Below are positions 1 through 8,752 of a DNA stretch of 64,000 nt, one piece after another. Source of the DNA: Novosphingobium sp. AAP83 (GTDB lineage Bacteria > Pseudomonadota > Alphaproteobacteria > Sphingomonadales > Sphingomonadaceae). The stretch lies in assembly GCF_001295795.1 (NCBI RefSeq), contig NZ_LJHY01000016.1:372001-436000 (forward strand). The letters are read 5' to 3'. The position numbers and the translations under genes were made by a program. How positions within the stretch are numbered: position 1 is the first letter of the stretch; every line of letters starts with the position of its first letter. Under the pieces are notes generated by a model. That model was not told the DNA's origin, searched no databases, and saw only the letters and a program-made list of their open reading frames with translations.

Positions 1-491
1 TTGTAGGCGTGCAGGAATTTGCGTTCATGGGTGGCTCGATGGGCATGGCCGTGGGCAATGCCTTCATCGCTGGGTGTGAACGCGCGGTGCGCGAAAAGTG
101 CCCCTATGTTGCGATCACCGCAGCAGGCGGTGCGCGTATGCAGGAGGGCATTCTCAGCCTGATGCAGATGCCGCGCTCGACCGTGGCGATTGCCCGCCTG
201 CACGCCGCTGGCCTGCCCTATATCGTGGTGCTGACCGATCCGACCACCGGCGGCGTCACGGCCAGTTACGCCATGCTGGGCGATGTGCAGATTGCCGAAC
301 CCGGCGCACTGATCGGCTTTGCCGGACAGCGCGTGATTCAGGACACGATCCGCGAAAAACTGCCCGAAGGCTTCCAGCGCGCCGAATACCTCCACGCGCA
401 CGGCATGGTCGATATGGTCACACATCGCCGCGATCTGAAGGCAACGCTGGCGCAAGTGATCGATTATCTTACCTCGGCAAAGGCGGCTTAA
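1..491 (+). CDS. accD: Acetyl-CoA carboxylase carboxyltransferase subunit beta (3' part)
   Basis: This is the C-terminal part of the beta subunit of acetyl-CoA carboxylase carboxyltransferase, which moves the carboxyl group from biotin to acetyl-CoA to make malonyl-CoA in the cytoplasm. The gene enters from the left edge in frame 3, so the start and the N-terminal zinc ribbon are outside the window. The visible ~162 residues carry family blocks [19 protein letters not shown] and [12 protein letters not shown], followed by a stretch ending in a typical C-terminus. The gene sits 98 bases upstream of folC on the same strand, the usual alphaproteobacterial order (often trpF-trpB-trpA-accD-folC). 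The identification is secure; only the 5' part is missing. Confidence 0.96.
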   Translation, partial: VGVQEFAFMGGSMGMAVGNAFIAGCERAVREKCPYVAITAAGGARMQEGILSLMQMPRSTVAIARLHAAGLPYIVVLTDPTTGGVTASYAMLGDVQIAEPGALIGFAGQRVIQDTIREKLPEGFQRAEYLHAHGMVDMVTHRRDLKATLAQVIDYLTSAKAA

Positions 492-500
492 CGAATTCCT

Positions 501-555
501 CCCTCCCGCTTGCGGGAGGGGTTACTAACCTTCCCCTCTCCCGCTTGCGGAGGGG
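501..555. repeat. Two adjacent palindromes between accD and folC
   Basis: A perfect 9-base stem (501-509 with 512-520, loop TT) of the form CCCTCCCGC/GCGGGAGGG is followed at about 533-555 by a second, imperfect copy of the same palindrome. The pair sits between the accD stop and the folC start. The sequence class resembles REP-like intergenic palindromes common in sphingomonads. There is no T-tract, so a simple intrinsic terminator is unlikely. Confidence 0.75.
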
Positions 556-589
556 TTGGGGGTGGGCATCTTCTACAGGTGGGCACTCA

Positions 590-1897
590 ATGCGCGACTT
601 CGCAATCTCGGATAACGCTGCCGTTCAGGCCCAGCTTGACCGGTTGGGCGCGCTGTCCCTCCCATCGGGCCGCCTTGGCCTCGATACCGTGCGCGAACTC
701 TGCGCGCGGCTTGGCAATCCGCAGGATCACATGCCGCCAGTGTTCCATGTGGCGGGCACCAATGGCAAGGGATCAACCTGCACGTACCTCCGCTATATCC
801 TTGAGGCGCAAGGGCTGACGGTCCATTCCGCCACCAAACCCCACTTGGTGCGCTATAACGAACGCATCCGCATCGCAGGCCAGCTGATCGAGGATGATCT
901 GCTGGCCGCTTTGCTGAAAGAAGCGCTGGATGCAGGCGAAGACCTTGAGCCGAGCTTCTTCGAGGTGACAACGGTTGCCACCTTCATGGCCTTCAGCCGT
1001 ATTCCCGCAGATGTCTGCGTGATCGAAACCGGCCTTGGCGGCAGACTTGATGCCACCAACGTGATGCCGACCGCGGCCGTCTGCGGCATCGCCACACTGG
1101 GCATGGATCACGAAGCCTTCCTGCTCGCGCCTGAAGACGGCGTGCCAACCGATCCGCTTGCCCGCATCGCATTCGAGAAGGCGAGCATTGCCAAGCCGGG
1201 CGTGCCGCTGGTGACGATGGCCTATCCTGAACGGGCAGAGGCCTCAGTGAAGGCCACAGCCGCGCAGATCGGTGCTCCGGTCGTGATGCGTGGGCACGGA
1301 TGGGACGTGGCGATTGGCGAGGCGATCAGCTATCGCGATGCACAGGGCGCGCTGACGCTGCCCCTGCCCACCTTGCCCGGACAGCATCAGGCCGAGAATG
1401 CTGCGCTGGCCGTGGCAATGATCCGCCACCAGAAGGCGGTGCCGGTCTCGGTCAAAGCCATGGCAAAGGGCATTGTCGAAGCGCGCTGGCCCGCGCGGTT
1501 GCAACGGCTCGGGGCGGGACCGGTCACCGCATTGGCGCAAGGGCGCACGGTATGGCTTGATGGCGGGCACAACCCCGATGCAGGCCTTGCCATCGCGCGC
1601 CATCTGGAAAGCCAGCCGCCGGTGCATCTGATCATGGGCATGCTGGCCAACAAAGACCCCTCGGCGATCCTGAAGCCCTTGGCGGACCGGGCGCTGTCGA
1701 TCTCGGTCGTGCCAGCACCGGGGCATGATGCGCACAAGCCAGAGGACTTTGCGCCGTTTACAGCGCTGCCGGTGAACAGCTTTGGCGCGGTGCCCGAAGC
1801 GCTGGCCGCACTACCGGTAGAGGGCGATGTGCTGATTGTCGGCTCACTTTACCTTGCGGGTGAAGTGCTGCGCCTGAACAACGAAATTCCGTCCTAA
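590..1897 (+). CDS. folC: Bifunctional dihydrofolate/folylpolyglutamate synthase
   Basis: FolC joins glutamate to dihydropteroate and then to reduced folates in an ATP-dependent Mur-ligase-type reaction in the cytoplasm. The chosen ATG at 590 gives 435 residues, the normal size. The P-loop AGTNGKGST lies at about residues 55-63, the Mur-ligase central domain has ETGLGGRLDATN, and the C-terminal domain starts near ARWPARLQR with WLDGGHNPDA. An open frame continues upstream into accD, but that extension is antisense-like noise read in another frame of accD and is excluded. The gene lies downstream of accD in the same direction, a conserved alphaproteobacterial pairing. Confidence 0.95.
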   Translation: MRDFAISDNAAVQAQLDRLGALSLPSGRLGLDTVRELCARLGNPQDHMPPVFHVAGTNGKGSTCTYLRYILEAQGLTVHSATKPHLVRYNERIRIAGQLIEDDLLAALLKEALDAGEDLEPSFFEVTTVATFMAFSRIPADVCVIETGLGGRLDATNVMPTAAVCGIATLGMDHEAFLLAPEDGVPTDPLARIAFEKASIAKPGVPLVTMAYPERAEASVKATAAQIGAPVVMRGHGWDVAIGEAISYRDAQGALTLPLPTLPGQHQAENAALAVAMIRHQKAVPVSVKAMAKGIVEARWPARLQRLGAGPVTALAQGRTVWLDGGHNPDAGLAIARHLESQPPVHLIMGMLANKDPSAILKPLADRALSISVVPAPGHDAHKPEDFAPFTALPVNSFGAVPEALAALPVEGDVLIVGSLYLAGEVLRLNNEIPS

Positions 1898-1904
1898 CCC
1901 CGCT

Positions 1905-1958
1905 CGTGTCGAGCGAAGTCGAGACACCGCGCAATGTGTCTCGACTTCGCTCGACACG
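1905..1958. repeat. Perfect 22-base inverted repeat between convergent genes
   Basis: Arms 1905-1926 and 1937-1958 are exact reverse complements (core TCGAGCGAAGTCGAGACA) around a 10-base loop. The element lies between the convergent ends of folC and the AmpG-like gene. There is no clear T-tract, although transcripts from either side would form a very stable hairpin. The TCTCGACTTCGCTCGACA core is a recurring intergenic repeat type in sphingomonads, from memory. Confidence 0.9.
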
Positions 1959-1976
1959 AACGGATGTAGTACAGAG

Positions 1977-3281
1977 TTATTCTTCCCCAGCCGTGCCCAT
2001 CGCGGCATCAACCAGCCCGCTGCGGCTCATCCACCAGAACAGCACAATGCCGGGCAATGCCAGCAGCGTGGTGAGCACATAGAAGTTCACATAGCCCAGC
2101 GATTCGATCAGGCCGCCCGCGGTTGTACCGGTGGCGAAACGCCCGACAACGCTGGCGCTGGCAGAGATCAGAGCATACTGCGCAGCGGTATAGCGCAAAT
2201 CGCAAAGCGCCGAGAAATAGGCGACAACGACCACGCCGCCATAGCCCGAAGCAATGTTCTCAAACCCGATAGCGCCTGCCATGCCGAGGTTCGAATGCCC
2301 TGCTGCGGCCAGCGCTGCGAACGAGAGGTTCGATACTGCCATCAGCACCAGCGCCAGCAAGACCGAACGCTTAAGCCCCATCTTGGCATAAGCAACGCCG
2401 CCGATAAACACGCCGATGAGATAGGCCCAGAAGCCGACGCCGACATCCCAAATCGCGATTTCGTCATTGCTGAAGCCAAGATCATCGAACAGCAGGCGGA
2501 ACGTAAGGTTCGCCAGCGTATCACCAACTTTGTGGACGAGGATGAACAGCAGGACCAGCCAAGCGCCATTGCGGCGGAAAAACTCGCCGAACGGGCCGAT
2601 GACCGCACCGAAAACTTCGCTCACGCCTTTGCGCGCAACAGGATCGCGGTGGCGTTTGGGTTCGCCCAGAATGAGCGCCATCGCCATCGCTGGCAGCGCG
2701 AAGGCCGCGCAGGCCAGATAGGCAGCACTCCAGCCATAACGCGCCGACATGACCAGCGCCAAGGCTCCGGCCCCGGCGGAACCGATGCGCCAGCCATATT
2801 GGGACATGCCCGAGCCTGTGCCGAGTTGGTAGGGTTTCAACGTTTCGATGCGATAGGCATCAATCACGATATCGAAGGTGGCCCCTGCCACGCCGACGAG
2901 CACCGCGGCCAGCACCGTACTGCCTAGATCTGCGGCAGGATCAACAAACGCCAGATTGGCCACAGCGGCCATCACCAAAACGCCTGACAGCAACATCCAT
3001 GAAACGCGCTGCCCCATACCGCCGATCAAAGGCAATCGCACGCCATCGACCAGCCATGCCCAAAAGACCTTCAGGTTGTATACCAGAAAGGCAAGGGTGA
3101 AGGCGGTGACTGTCTTCTTGTCAATGCCGTCTTGCGCCAAACGCGTGGTCAGCGTTGCGCCGATCATCGCATAGGGAAAGCCCGACGACATGCCGAGAAA
3201 GAACGCGGCTAGCGATTCTTTCTCGAGATATGGCTGAAACGATTGCCAAACGTTTCGCTCTCCTGACGTGTCTGCGCTCAT
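1977..3281 (-). CDS. AmpG-like MFS permease
   Basis: An inner-membrane major facilitator with about 12 hydrophobic segments over 434 residues. The N-terminal block (ESLAAFFLGMSSGFPYAMIG) and the repeated pattern of a helix followed by a WAWLVDG loop resemble AmpG-type permeases that import anhydro-muropeptides for cell-wall recycling. The start at 3281 (MSADTSGERN) was chosen because the upstream open frame to 3761 is low-quality sequence overlapping the divergent rluB-like gene. No ampD, nagZ or ampC neighbour is present, so the substrate is inferred only from family resemblance. The gene converges on folC. Confidence 0.8.
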   Translation of the reverse strand: MSADTSGERNVWQSFQPYLEKESLAAFFLGMSSGFPYAMIGATLTTRLAQDGIDKKTVTAFTLAFLVYNLKVFWAWLVDGVRLPLIGGMGQRVSWMLLSGVLVMAAVANLAFVDPAADLGSTVLAAVLVGVAGATFDIVIDAYRIETLKPYQLGTGSGMSQYGWRIGSAGAGALALVMSARYGWSAAYLACAAFALPAMAMALILGEPKRHRDPVARKGVSEVFGAVIGPFGEFFRRNGAWLVLLFILVHKVGDTLANLTFRLLFDDLGFSNDEIAIWDVGVGFWAYLIGVFIGGVAYAKMGLKRSVLLALVLMAVSNLSFAALAAAGHSNLGMAGAIGFENIASGYGGVVVVAYFSALCDLRYTAAQYALISASASVVGRFATGTTAGGLIESLGYVNFYVLTTLLALPGIVLFWWMSRSGLVDAAMGTAGEE

Positions 3282-3393
3282 CGACGCGAATGCTCCCTGA
3301 ATATCTACACGGCAAACTAACGCCCAGATCGCGCTGCGCCAGAGGTGATGACGCAGGGGTGACGGATTGCGCAATCTCGCGTAAGGGGCGCGC

Positions 3394-4290
3394 ATGACTT
3401 TTCCCCCGAGAAACGGCGGCGACCGCCCAAAGCGGTTTAGCCCCCGTACCACTACCCCCGAAAAAAAGCCGTTCTCCATGCGCAGCGGCGCGCCGCGCAC
3501 GTCGCAGCCGGTGGTGGCTGCCAAGCGCGCGCTGGCCGAAGATGGCTCCGAGCGCGAGGGCGACCGGATCGCCAAGCTGCTCGCCCGCGCCGGTATTGCC
3601 AGCCGCCGCGAGGTTGAGCGGATGATCGAGGATGGCCGCGTCAAGATTGGCGATGACGTGGTGACGACGCCTGCCACGCTGCTTACCAGCCTGCGCGGGG
3701 TATCGGTGGACGGCAAGATGGTGGGGCCGATTTCGGCACCGCGCCTGTTCCGTTTCCACAAGCCAGCAGGCCTGATTACCGCTGAACGTGATCCGACCGG
3801 ACGCCCGACGATCTACACCGCGCTGCGCAATTCCATGCCGGAAAATGCGCCGCGCGTGATGCCCGTGGGCCGCTTGGACGTGAACACCGAAGGCCTGTTG
3901 TTGATGACCAACGATGGCGAATTGAAGCGCGCGATGGAACTGCCCTCAACCGGCATCCCGCGCACTTATCGCGTGCGCACCTTTGGCGACATCACGCAAT
4001 CGCGGCTGGAAGAGCTGATCGAGGGCATCGAGATAGAAGGCGTCCGCTATGGCCCGATCAACGCCAATCTGGAACGCAGCGCGGGCCGCAACAAGTGGAT
4101 CGAAATGACGTTGACCGAGGGCAAGAACCGCGAAATCCGCCGCGTGCTGGAGCATCTCGGCCTTGAAGTGTCGCGCTTGTTGCGCACCGCTTATGGTCCG
4201 TTTGAATTGGCTGACTTGCAACGCGGCAGCGCGGTGGAAGTACCGCAAGTCATGGTTGAAGCCTTCCGGAAGACGTTGAAGACCAAATGA
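3394..4290 (+). CDS. rluB: RluB-type 23S rRNA pseudouridine synthase
   Basis: A pseudouridine synthase of the RsuA/RluB/E/F family, 298 residues. After a basic, proline-rich N-terminal tail of about 50 residues there is an S4 RNA-binding domain (about 57-103), then the catalytic domain with FHKPAGLIT and the catalytic aspartate in GRLDVNTEGLLL (D162). RluB modifies U2605 in E. coli 23S rRNA; RsuA-like substrate choice cannot be excluded from sequence alone. The stop overlaps the rsmD start by four bases (ATGA), so the two rRNA-modification genes are translationally coupled. Confidence 0.88.
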   Translation: MTFPPRNGGDRPKRFSPRTTTPEKKPFSMRSGAPRTSQPVVAAKRALAEDGSEREGDRIAKLLARAGIASRREVERMIEDGRVKIGDDVVTTPATLLTSLRGVSVDGKMVGPISAPRLFRFHKPAGLITAERDPTGRPTIYTALRNSMPENAPRVMPVGRLDVNTEGLLLMTNDGELKRAMELPSTGIPRTYRVRTFGDITQSRLEELIEGIEIEGVRYGPINANLERSAGRNKWIEMTLTEGKNREIRRVLEHLGLEVSRLLRTAYGPFELADLQRGSAVEVPQVMVEAFRKTLKTK

Positions 4291-4829
4291 GAATTATCGC
4301 AGGTGAATGGCGCGGACGTCCGGTCCGCGCGCCCGAAGGCGACACCACGCGCCCCACCGCCGATCGCACGCGCGAAACACTGTTTTCGATGCTCACCAGC
4401 CGCCTTGGCAGCTTTGAAGGGCTGGCCGTGGCCGACTTGTTCGCAGGATCGGGCGCACTGGGCCTCGAAGCATTGTCACGCGGCGCGGCCACGGCGATGT
4501 TCGTCGAACAGGATGCTGCCGCAGTACGCGCCATCCGCGCCAATATCGCGGCGCTGCGCTGCGCCCCGCAATGCGATGTGCGCGCATCCTCGGTGCTGTC
4601 GCTCGGCCCCACCAAGCAGCCGCTCGATCTGGTCATGCTCGATCCGCCTTATGGCACCGGCGCTGGCGCTGTTGCGATCGAAAAGCTGGCGCGGCTTGGC
4701 TGGATCGGCGAAGGCACGTGGATCAGCCTTGAAACCGGCCTGAAAGAAGTGCCTGACGTGCGCATCTGCGAAGTCGATGCCGACCGCAAGGTGGGCAAGG
4801 CGCTGATCACTTTGATGCGGATGAAATAA
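4287..4829 (+). CDS. rsmD: 16S rRNA (guanine966-N2)-methyltransferase
   Basis: RsmD methylates G966 of 16S rRNA using S-adenosylmethionine. The 180-residue product has the family N-terminus MRIIAGEWRGR, SAM motif LFAGSGALGLEA (51-62) and catalytic DPPY at 119-122, which contacts the target amino group. It overlaps the preceding pseudouridine synthase gene by four bases, forming a two-gene rRNA-modification unit. Length and motifs match the family well. Confidence 0.95.
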   Translation: MRIIAGEWRGRPVRAPEGDTTRPTADRTRETLFSMLTSRLGSFEGLAVADLFAGSGALGLEALSRGAATAMFVEQDAAAVRAIRANIAALRCAPQCDVRASSVLSLGPTKQPLDLVMLDPPYGTGAGAVAIEKLARLGWIGEGTWISLETGLKEVPDVRICEVDADRKVGKALITLMRMK

Positions 4830-4835
4830 GCCGCA

Positions 4836-6095
4836 TCACTCCCGCAGTTTCGGCGCGAAGTTCACCCCCGCCACGGTCATGATACCCGCCACCGTCAAAA
4901 ACAGCCCGACGTATGCCGTTCCGCCCACATTCGCCGCCCAAGCGGCTGCAAATGGTGCCAAAGCGCCACCAATGATCCCTCCGATGTTGAACGCCAGCGA
5001 TATGCCGGTGTAGCGCACCGTGACAGGGAACAGCGTCGGCAGCCACGCACCCAGAGGCCCGTAAGCCAGGCCCATCACGAACAGCGACCCGGCCAATGTG
5101 CCAAAGACGATGGGCAGCGAGCCCGAGCCAAGGCCGCTGCCAAAGAACAGGCCGATGACCGCCGTCAACGCCGCACCGGTACCCAGCACGCGCTGGACCG
5201 ATGACTTGTCAGCCCAATAGCCTGAGACAAGAATGCCGAGCGCGAAGAAGGTGTTGGCTCCAAGCTGCACCGCCAGAAACTCTTGTTTCGCATAACCGAG
5301 TTTGGTTGTGGCAAACGATAGCGCGAAGGTGGTGGCAAGGTAGAACACTGCAAAGCACGCAACCACACCCGCAATCCCGGCCAGTACGGCAGGGGTATGA
5401 TCGCGCAGCAAACGGCTGATCGGCACATTGGGCGGCGGCGCTTTTTCCAGCTCGGCCTTGAACGAGGGTGTCTCGCCAATCTTCAGTCGCACCCATAGGC
5501 CGAGCCCGACCAGCACCGCACTTGCCAGAAACGGAACTCGCCAGCCCCAGCTTGCAAAATCTTCCTCGGACAGGCCGAGGCCGAGCAGCAGGAATAGCCC
5601 GTTGGCGAAAAAGAAGCCCACTGGCGCGCCCAGTTGCGGGGCACTGCCGAAGCGCGCCTCCCACCCCTTTGGTGCATTTTCCACCGCCAGCAGCGCCGCC
5701 CCTCCCCACTCTCCGCCAAGGCCGAAGCCCTGCCCGAAGCGCAGCAGGCACAGCAGCGCAGGCGCGATCCACCCGGCCATCGCATATGTCGGCAAAAACG
5801 CGATCAACAGTGTCGAAGTGCCCATCAGCATTAGCGAGGCGACAAGCGTGGACTTGCGCCCAATGCGATCCCCGAAGTGGCCAAATACAATAGCGCCAAC
5901 CGGCCTTGCAAAGAAGGCAAGGCCAAAAGTCATGAACGCGAGCAAGGTTTGCGCGGTGGCAGACGTGGTGGGGAAAAACAGTGGTCCGATCACCAGTGCC
6001 GCAGCGGTTGCGTAGATGTAGAAATCGTAGAACTCGACAGCCGTCCCGACGAGACTGGCGGTTAGCACGCGGCCATGTTGGCGAATCGGATTCAT
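4836..6095 (-). CDS. MHS-family MFS transporter (metabolite:proton symporter)
   Basis: A 419-residue, ~12-helix inner-membrane transporter. The loop between helices 2 and 3, GHFGDRIGRKSTL, and the helix-4 region RFGQGFGLGGEWGGA are hallmarks of the metabolite:H+ symporter (ProP/ShiA/KgtP) branch, which takes up organic acids, osmolytes or shikimate with protons. The substrate is not determinable from sequence or context. The gene converges on rsmD with six bases between stops and faces away from uvrD across a 320-base gap. Confidence 0.87.
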   Translation of the reverse strand: MNPIRQHGRVLTASLVGTAVEFYDFYIYATAAALVIGPLFFPTTSATAQTLLAFMTFGLAFFARPVGAIVFGHFGDRIGRKSTLVASLMLMGTSTLLIAFLPTYAMAGWIAPALLCLLRFGQGFGLGGEWGGAALLAVENAPKGWEARFGSAPQLGAPVGFFFANGLFLLLGLGLSEEDFASWGWRVPFLASAVLVGLGLWVRLKIGETPSFKAELEKAPPPNVPISRLLRDHTPAVLAGIAGVVACFAVFYLATTFALSFATTKLGYAKQEFLAVQLGANTFFALGILVSGYWADKSSVQRVLGTGAALTAVIGLFFGSGLGSGSLPIVFGTLAGSLFVMGLAYGPLGAWLPTLFPVTVRYTGISLAFNIGGIIGGALAPFAAAWAANVGGTAYVGLFLTVAGIMTVAGVNFAPKLRE

Positions 6096-6418
6096 TGGCG
6101 CGCTCTCCCCGTCTTGTCGCGGCGCGGTTCTGTCAGGCTTCTCGCAAAATGGTCAAGCAAAGCCAGCAGTGCGCCCACATGAAAAGGGCGCGGGTGCCCG
6201 ATGCCTCTCCAGAATTAAACTTATAGACTATGGAGCGTTACATACCACCACAGTCAGGGGCACAATCGGTCATAGGCATGCGGCAAAGCGGATAGGGCCT
6301 ATTATTGCCTTGTCCGGCTTTGCAAAGGACCATCCCTCCTGATGCGATGAACCGAATCCTAGAAGCCTTAGCGGGAATACGATTGCCGGAAATGCATTTG
6401 GTCCCTATCTGTTCGCCT
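6096..6418. other. Intergenic region between divergent MHS transporter and uvrD
   Basis: About 320 bases separate the two divergent starts. An A+T-rich patch at 6211-6230 could hold promoter elements, but no convincing -35/-10 pair, operator or RNA structure is visible. Three in-frame alternative starts for uvrD lie in its right end (6305, 6347, 6392). Confidence 0.5.
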
Positions 6419-8716
6419 ATGCCTTCCCATATCCTGACGAACCCCCAGCCTGATCAAACTTGGCTCGATGGCCTGAACCCGCCCCAGCGTGAGGCGGTGA
6501 CGACGACCGAAGGGCCGGTGCTGATGCTGGCGGGAGCTGGCACGGGCAAGACCGCCGCGCTCACCGCGCGGCTTGCCAATCTGCTGCGCCAAAGGCTTGC
6601 CTGGCCAAGCGAAATTCTCTGCGTCACCTTCACCAACAAGGCCGCGCGCGAAATGCGCGAGCGGGTGGGCGCGCTGATCGGACCTGCGGTGGAAGGGATG
6701 CCGTGGCTGGGCACATTCCATTCGATCGCCGCCAAGATGCTGCGCCGCCATGCCGAACTGGTGGGGCTGCAAAGCAACTTCACGATCATCGATACCGATG
6801 ACCAGTTGCGCCTGCTCAAGCAATTGATCCAGGCCGAGGGCGTCGATGATAAGCGCTGGCCAGCCAAGCAATTGGCGGGCCTGATCGACAAGTGGAAGAA
6901 CCGTGGGCTGAACCCGGCTGACATCGATGCCTTGGAGAACGAGGCCTATGCCAATGGCAAGGGGCAGCGGTTTTATGCGCTTTACCAGAACCGGTTGAAG
7001 GATCTGAACGCCTGCGATTTTGGCGACCTGACGCTGCACATGCTCAACATCTTCCGCCGTGAACGCGACATTCTGGAGAGCTGGCAGCAGCGCTTCAAAT
7101 ACGTGATGGTGGATGAGTATCAGGACACCAACGCGGTGCAATATCTGTGGCTGCGCCTGCTGGCGCAGAACCGCAAGAACATCTGCGTGGTCGGCGATGA
7201 CGACCAGTCGATCTATTCATGGCGCGGCGCGGAAGTTGCCAATATCCTGCGCTTTGAAAAGGATTTTCCGGGCGCGAAGGTGATCAAGCTTGAGCAGAAT
7301 TACCGCTCGACCCCGCACATCCTTGGCGCGGCGTCGGGCTTGATTGCCGAAAACTCCGAACGCCTTGGCAAGACACTGTGGACCGAGGTTGACGGTGGCG
7401 ACAAGGTGCGCGCCATCGGCGTGTGGGACGGGCCGGAAGAAGCGCGCCGGGTGGGCGAAGAGATAGAACGTCTGGAACGCGAGGGCGCTCCATTGGATCG
7501 CGTCGCCATCCTTGTGCGCGCCCAGTTCCAGACGCGCGAATTCGAAGACCGATTTATCCAGATCGGGCTTGGCTATCGCATCGTCGGAGGTTTCCGTTTT
7601 TACGAGCGCGCCGAAATCCGTGATGCGCTGGCCTATTTGCGGATCGTGGCAAGCCCGCAAGACGATCTGGCGTTCGAGCGGATATACAACACCCCAAAGC
7701 GCGGACTTGGCGACAAGACGCTGGAAAAGCTGCACCGCCATGCACGGGCTCGTGCCGTTCCGCTGTTCGCCGCTGCTGTTGAAATTCTCGATACAGATGA
7801 ACTGCCCGCGCGTGCGCGGGGCACCTTGGCGGGATTAATGCGCAACTTCGCAAACTGGCGCGAGTCTGCAAAATCGCTGGTGCCCGCAGAGCTTGCCCGA
7901 ACGATCCTTGACGAGAGCGGCTATACCGAAGCGCTTCAGGCCGAGAAAACCGCCGAGGCGACCGGTCGGCTGGAGAACCTGTCCGAACTTGCCCGCGCGA
8001 TGGAAGAGTATGAAACGCTGGGCGATTTCCTTGAGCATGTCAGCCTTGTCATGGACAACGAGGCGGCATCCGATGCCGAGAAGGTCACGATCATGACAAT
8101 TCATGCGGCCAAGGGGCTGGAATTCGAAAACCTGTTCCTGCCCGGATGGGAGGAAGGCGTATTCCCGTCACAGCGCTCGCTTGACGAAGGCGGGCTGGCA
8201 TCGTTGGAAGAAGAGCGCCGCCTTGCTTATGTGGCGATCACGCGTGCGCGCAAACGCTGCACCATCCTGCATGCAGCCAACCGCCGGATTTATGGGCAGT
8301 GGACCAGTTCGATCCCGTCGCGCTTCATCGCTGAATTGCCAGCCGAACATGTCGATGAAGAAACCACGCTATCGGGCGGGGCATCGATGTGGCGGGCCAA
8401 TTGGAGCGAGCGCGACGATCCTTTCGCGCATGTGGCGCAGGCGACCCCATCGCGCGGAATGGCACGCGGCCCCGGTTGGCAGCGTGCCGCCGCCCAGCAG
8501 TTTGAAACCAACCCGCGCCGCATCCCCGAGGCCACCCGCAGCGCCGCCAGCTTTGCGGCCAAGCCGCGCAATGATGTGGGGCTTGGCGCGCGCGTGTTCC
8601 ACGAAAAGTTCGGCTATGGCACGGTGGTCGCGCAAGAAGGAAACAAGCTGGAGATCGACTTCGAAACCGGCGGACGCAAACGCGTGATCGACAGCTTCGT
8701 GAAGCTGGCGAGTTAG
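6419..8716 (+). CDS. uvrD: UvrD/PcrA-type ATP-dependent 3'-5' DNA helicase
   Basis: A superfamily 1A helicase that unwinds DNA in nucleotide-excision and mismatch repair. With the ATG at 6419 it has 765 residues, close to UvrD/PcrA. Walker A is AGAGTGKT (38-45), motif II is VDEYQDTN, motif III GDDDQSIYSWRGA, motif IV region QNYRST, and motif VI VAITRARK. The C-terminus ends in a Tudor-like fold beginning GLGARVFHEKFGYG, as in PcrA/UvrD. Earlier starts at 6305, 6347 and 6392 are possible but no Shine-Dalgarno site decides between them. No SOS box is evident upstream. Confidence 0.93.
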   Translation: MPSHILTNPQPDQTWLDGLNPPQREAVTTTEGPVLMLAGAGTGKTAALTARLANLLRQRLAWPSEILCVTFTNKAAREMRERVGALIGPAVEGMPWLGTFHSIAAKMLRRHAELVGLQSNFTIIDTDDQLRLLKQLIQAEGVDDKRWPAKQLAGLIDKWKNRGLNPADIDALENEAYANGKGQRFYALYQNRLKDLNACDFGDLTLHMLNIFRRERDILESWQQRFKYVMVDEYQDTNAVQYLWLRLLAQNRKNICVVGDDDQSIYSWRGAEVANILRFEKDFPGAKVIKLEQNYRSTPHILGAASGLIAENSERLGKTLWTEVDGGDKVRAIGVWDGPEEARRVGEEIERLEREGAPLDRVAILVRAQFQTREFEDRFIQIGLGYRIVGGFRFYERAEIRDALAYLRIVASPQDDLAFERIYNTPKRGLGDKTLEKLHRHARARAVPLFAAAVEILDTDELPARARGTLAGLMRNFANWRESAKSLVPAELARTILDESGYTEALQAEKTAEATGRLENLSELARAMEEYETLGDFLEHVSLVMDNEAASDAEKVTIMTIHAAKGLEFENLFLPGWEEGVFPSQRSLDEGGLASLEEERRLAYVAITRARKRCTILHAANRRIYGQWTSSIPSRFIAELPAEHVDEETTLSGGASMWRANWSERDDPFAHVAQATPSRGMARGPGWQRAAAQQFETNPRRIPEATRSAASFAAKPRNDVGLGARVFHEKFGYGTVVAQEGNKLEIDFETGGRKRVIDSFVKLAS

Positions 8717-8729
8717 CTTTGTGTGGAGG

Positions 8730-8752
8730 CCCCTTCCCCGCGCGGGAAGGGG
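8730..8752. repeat. Palindrome at the uvrD / DEAD-box convergent junction
   Basis: Stem CCCCTTCCC (8730-8738) pairs with GGGAAGGGG (8744-8752) around CGCGC. It fills the gap between two convergent stop codons. It has no T-tract on either strand, but is similar in composition and placement to the palindromes at 501-555. Confidence 0.7.

Noticed and set aside
98..589. N-terminal extension of the folC open frame into accD
   Set aside because: It reads an alternate frame of the conserved accD sequence and has no family similarity; folC starts well at 590.
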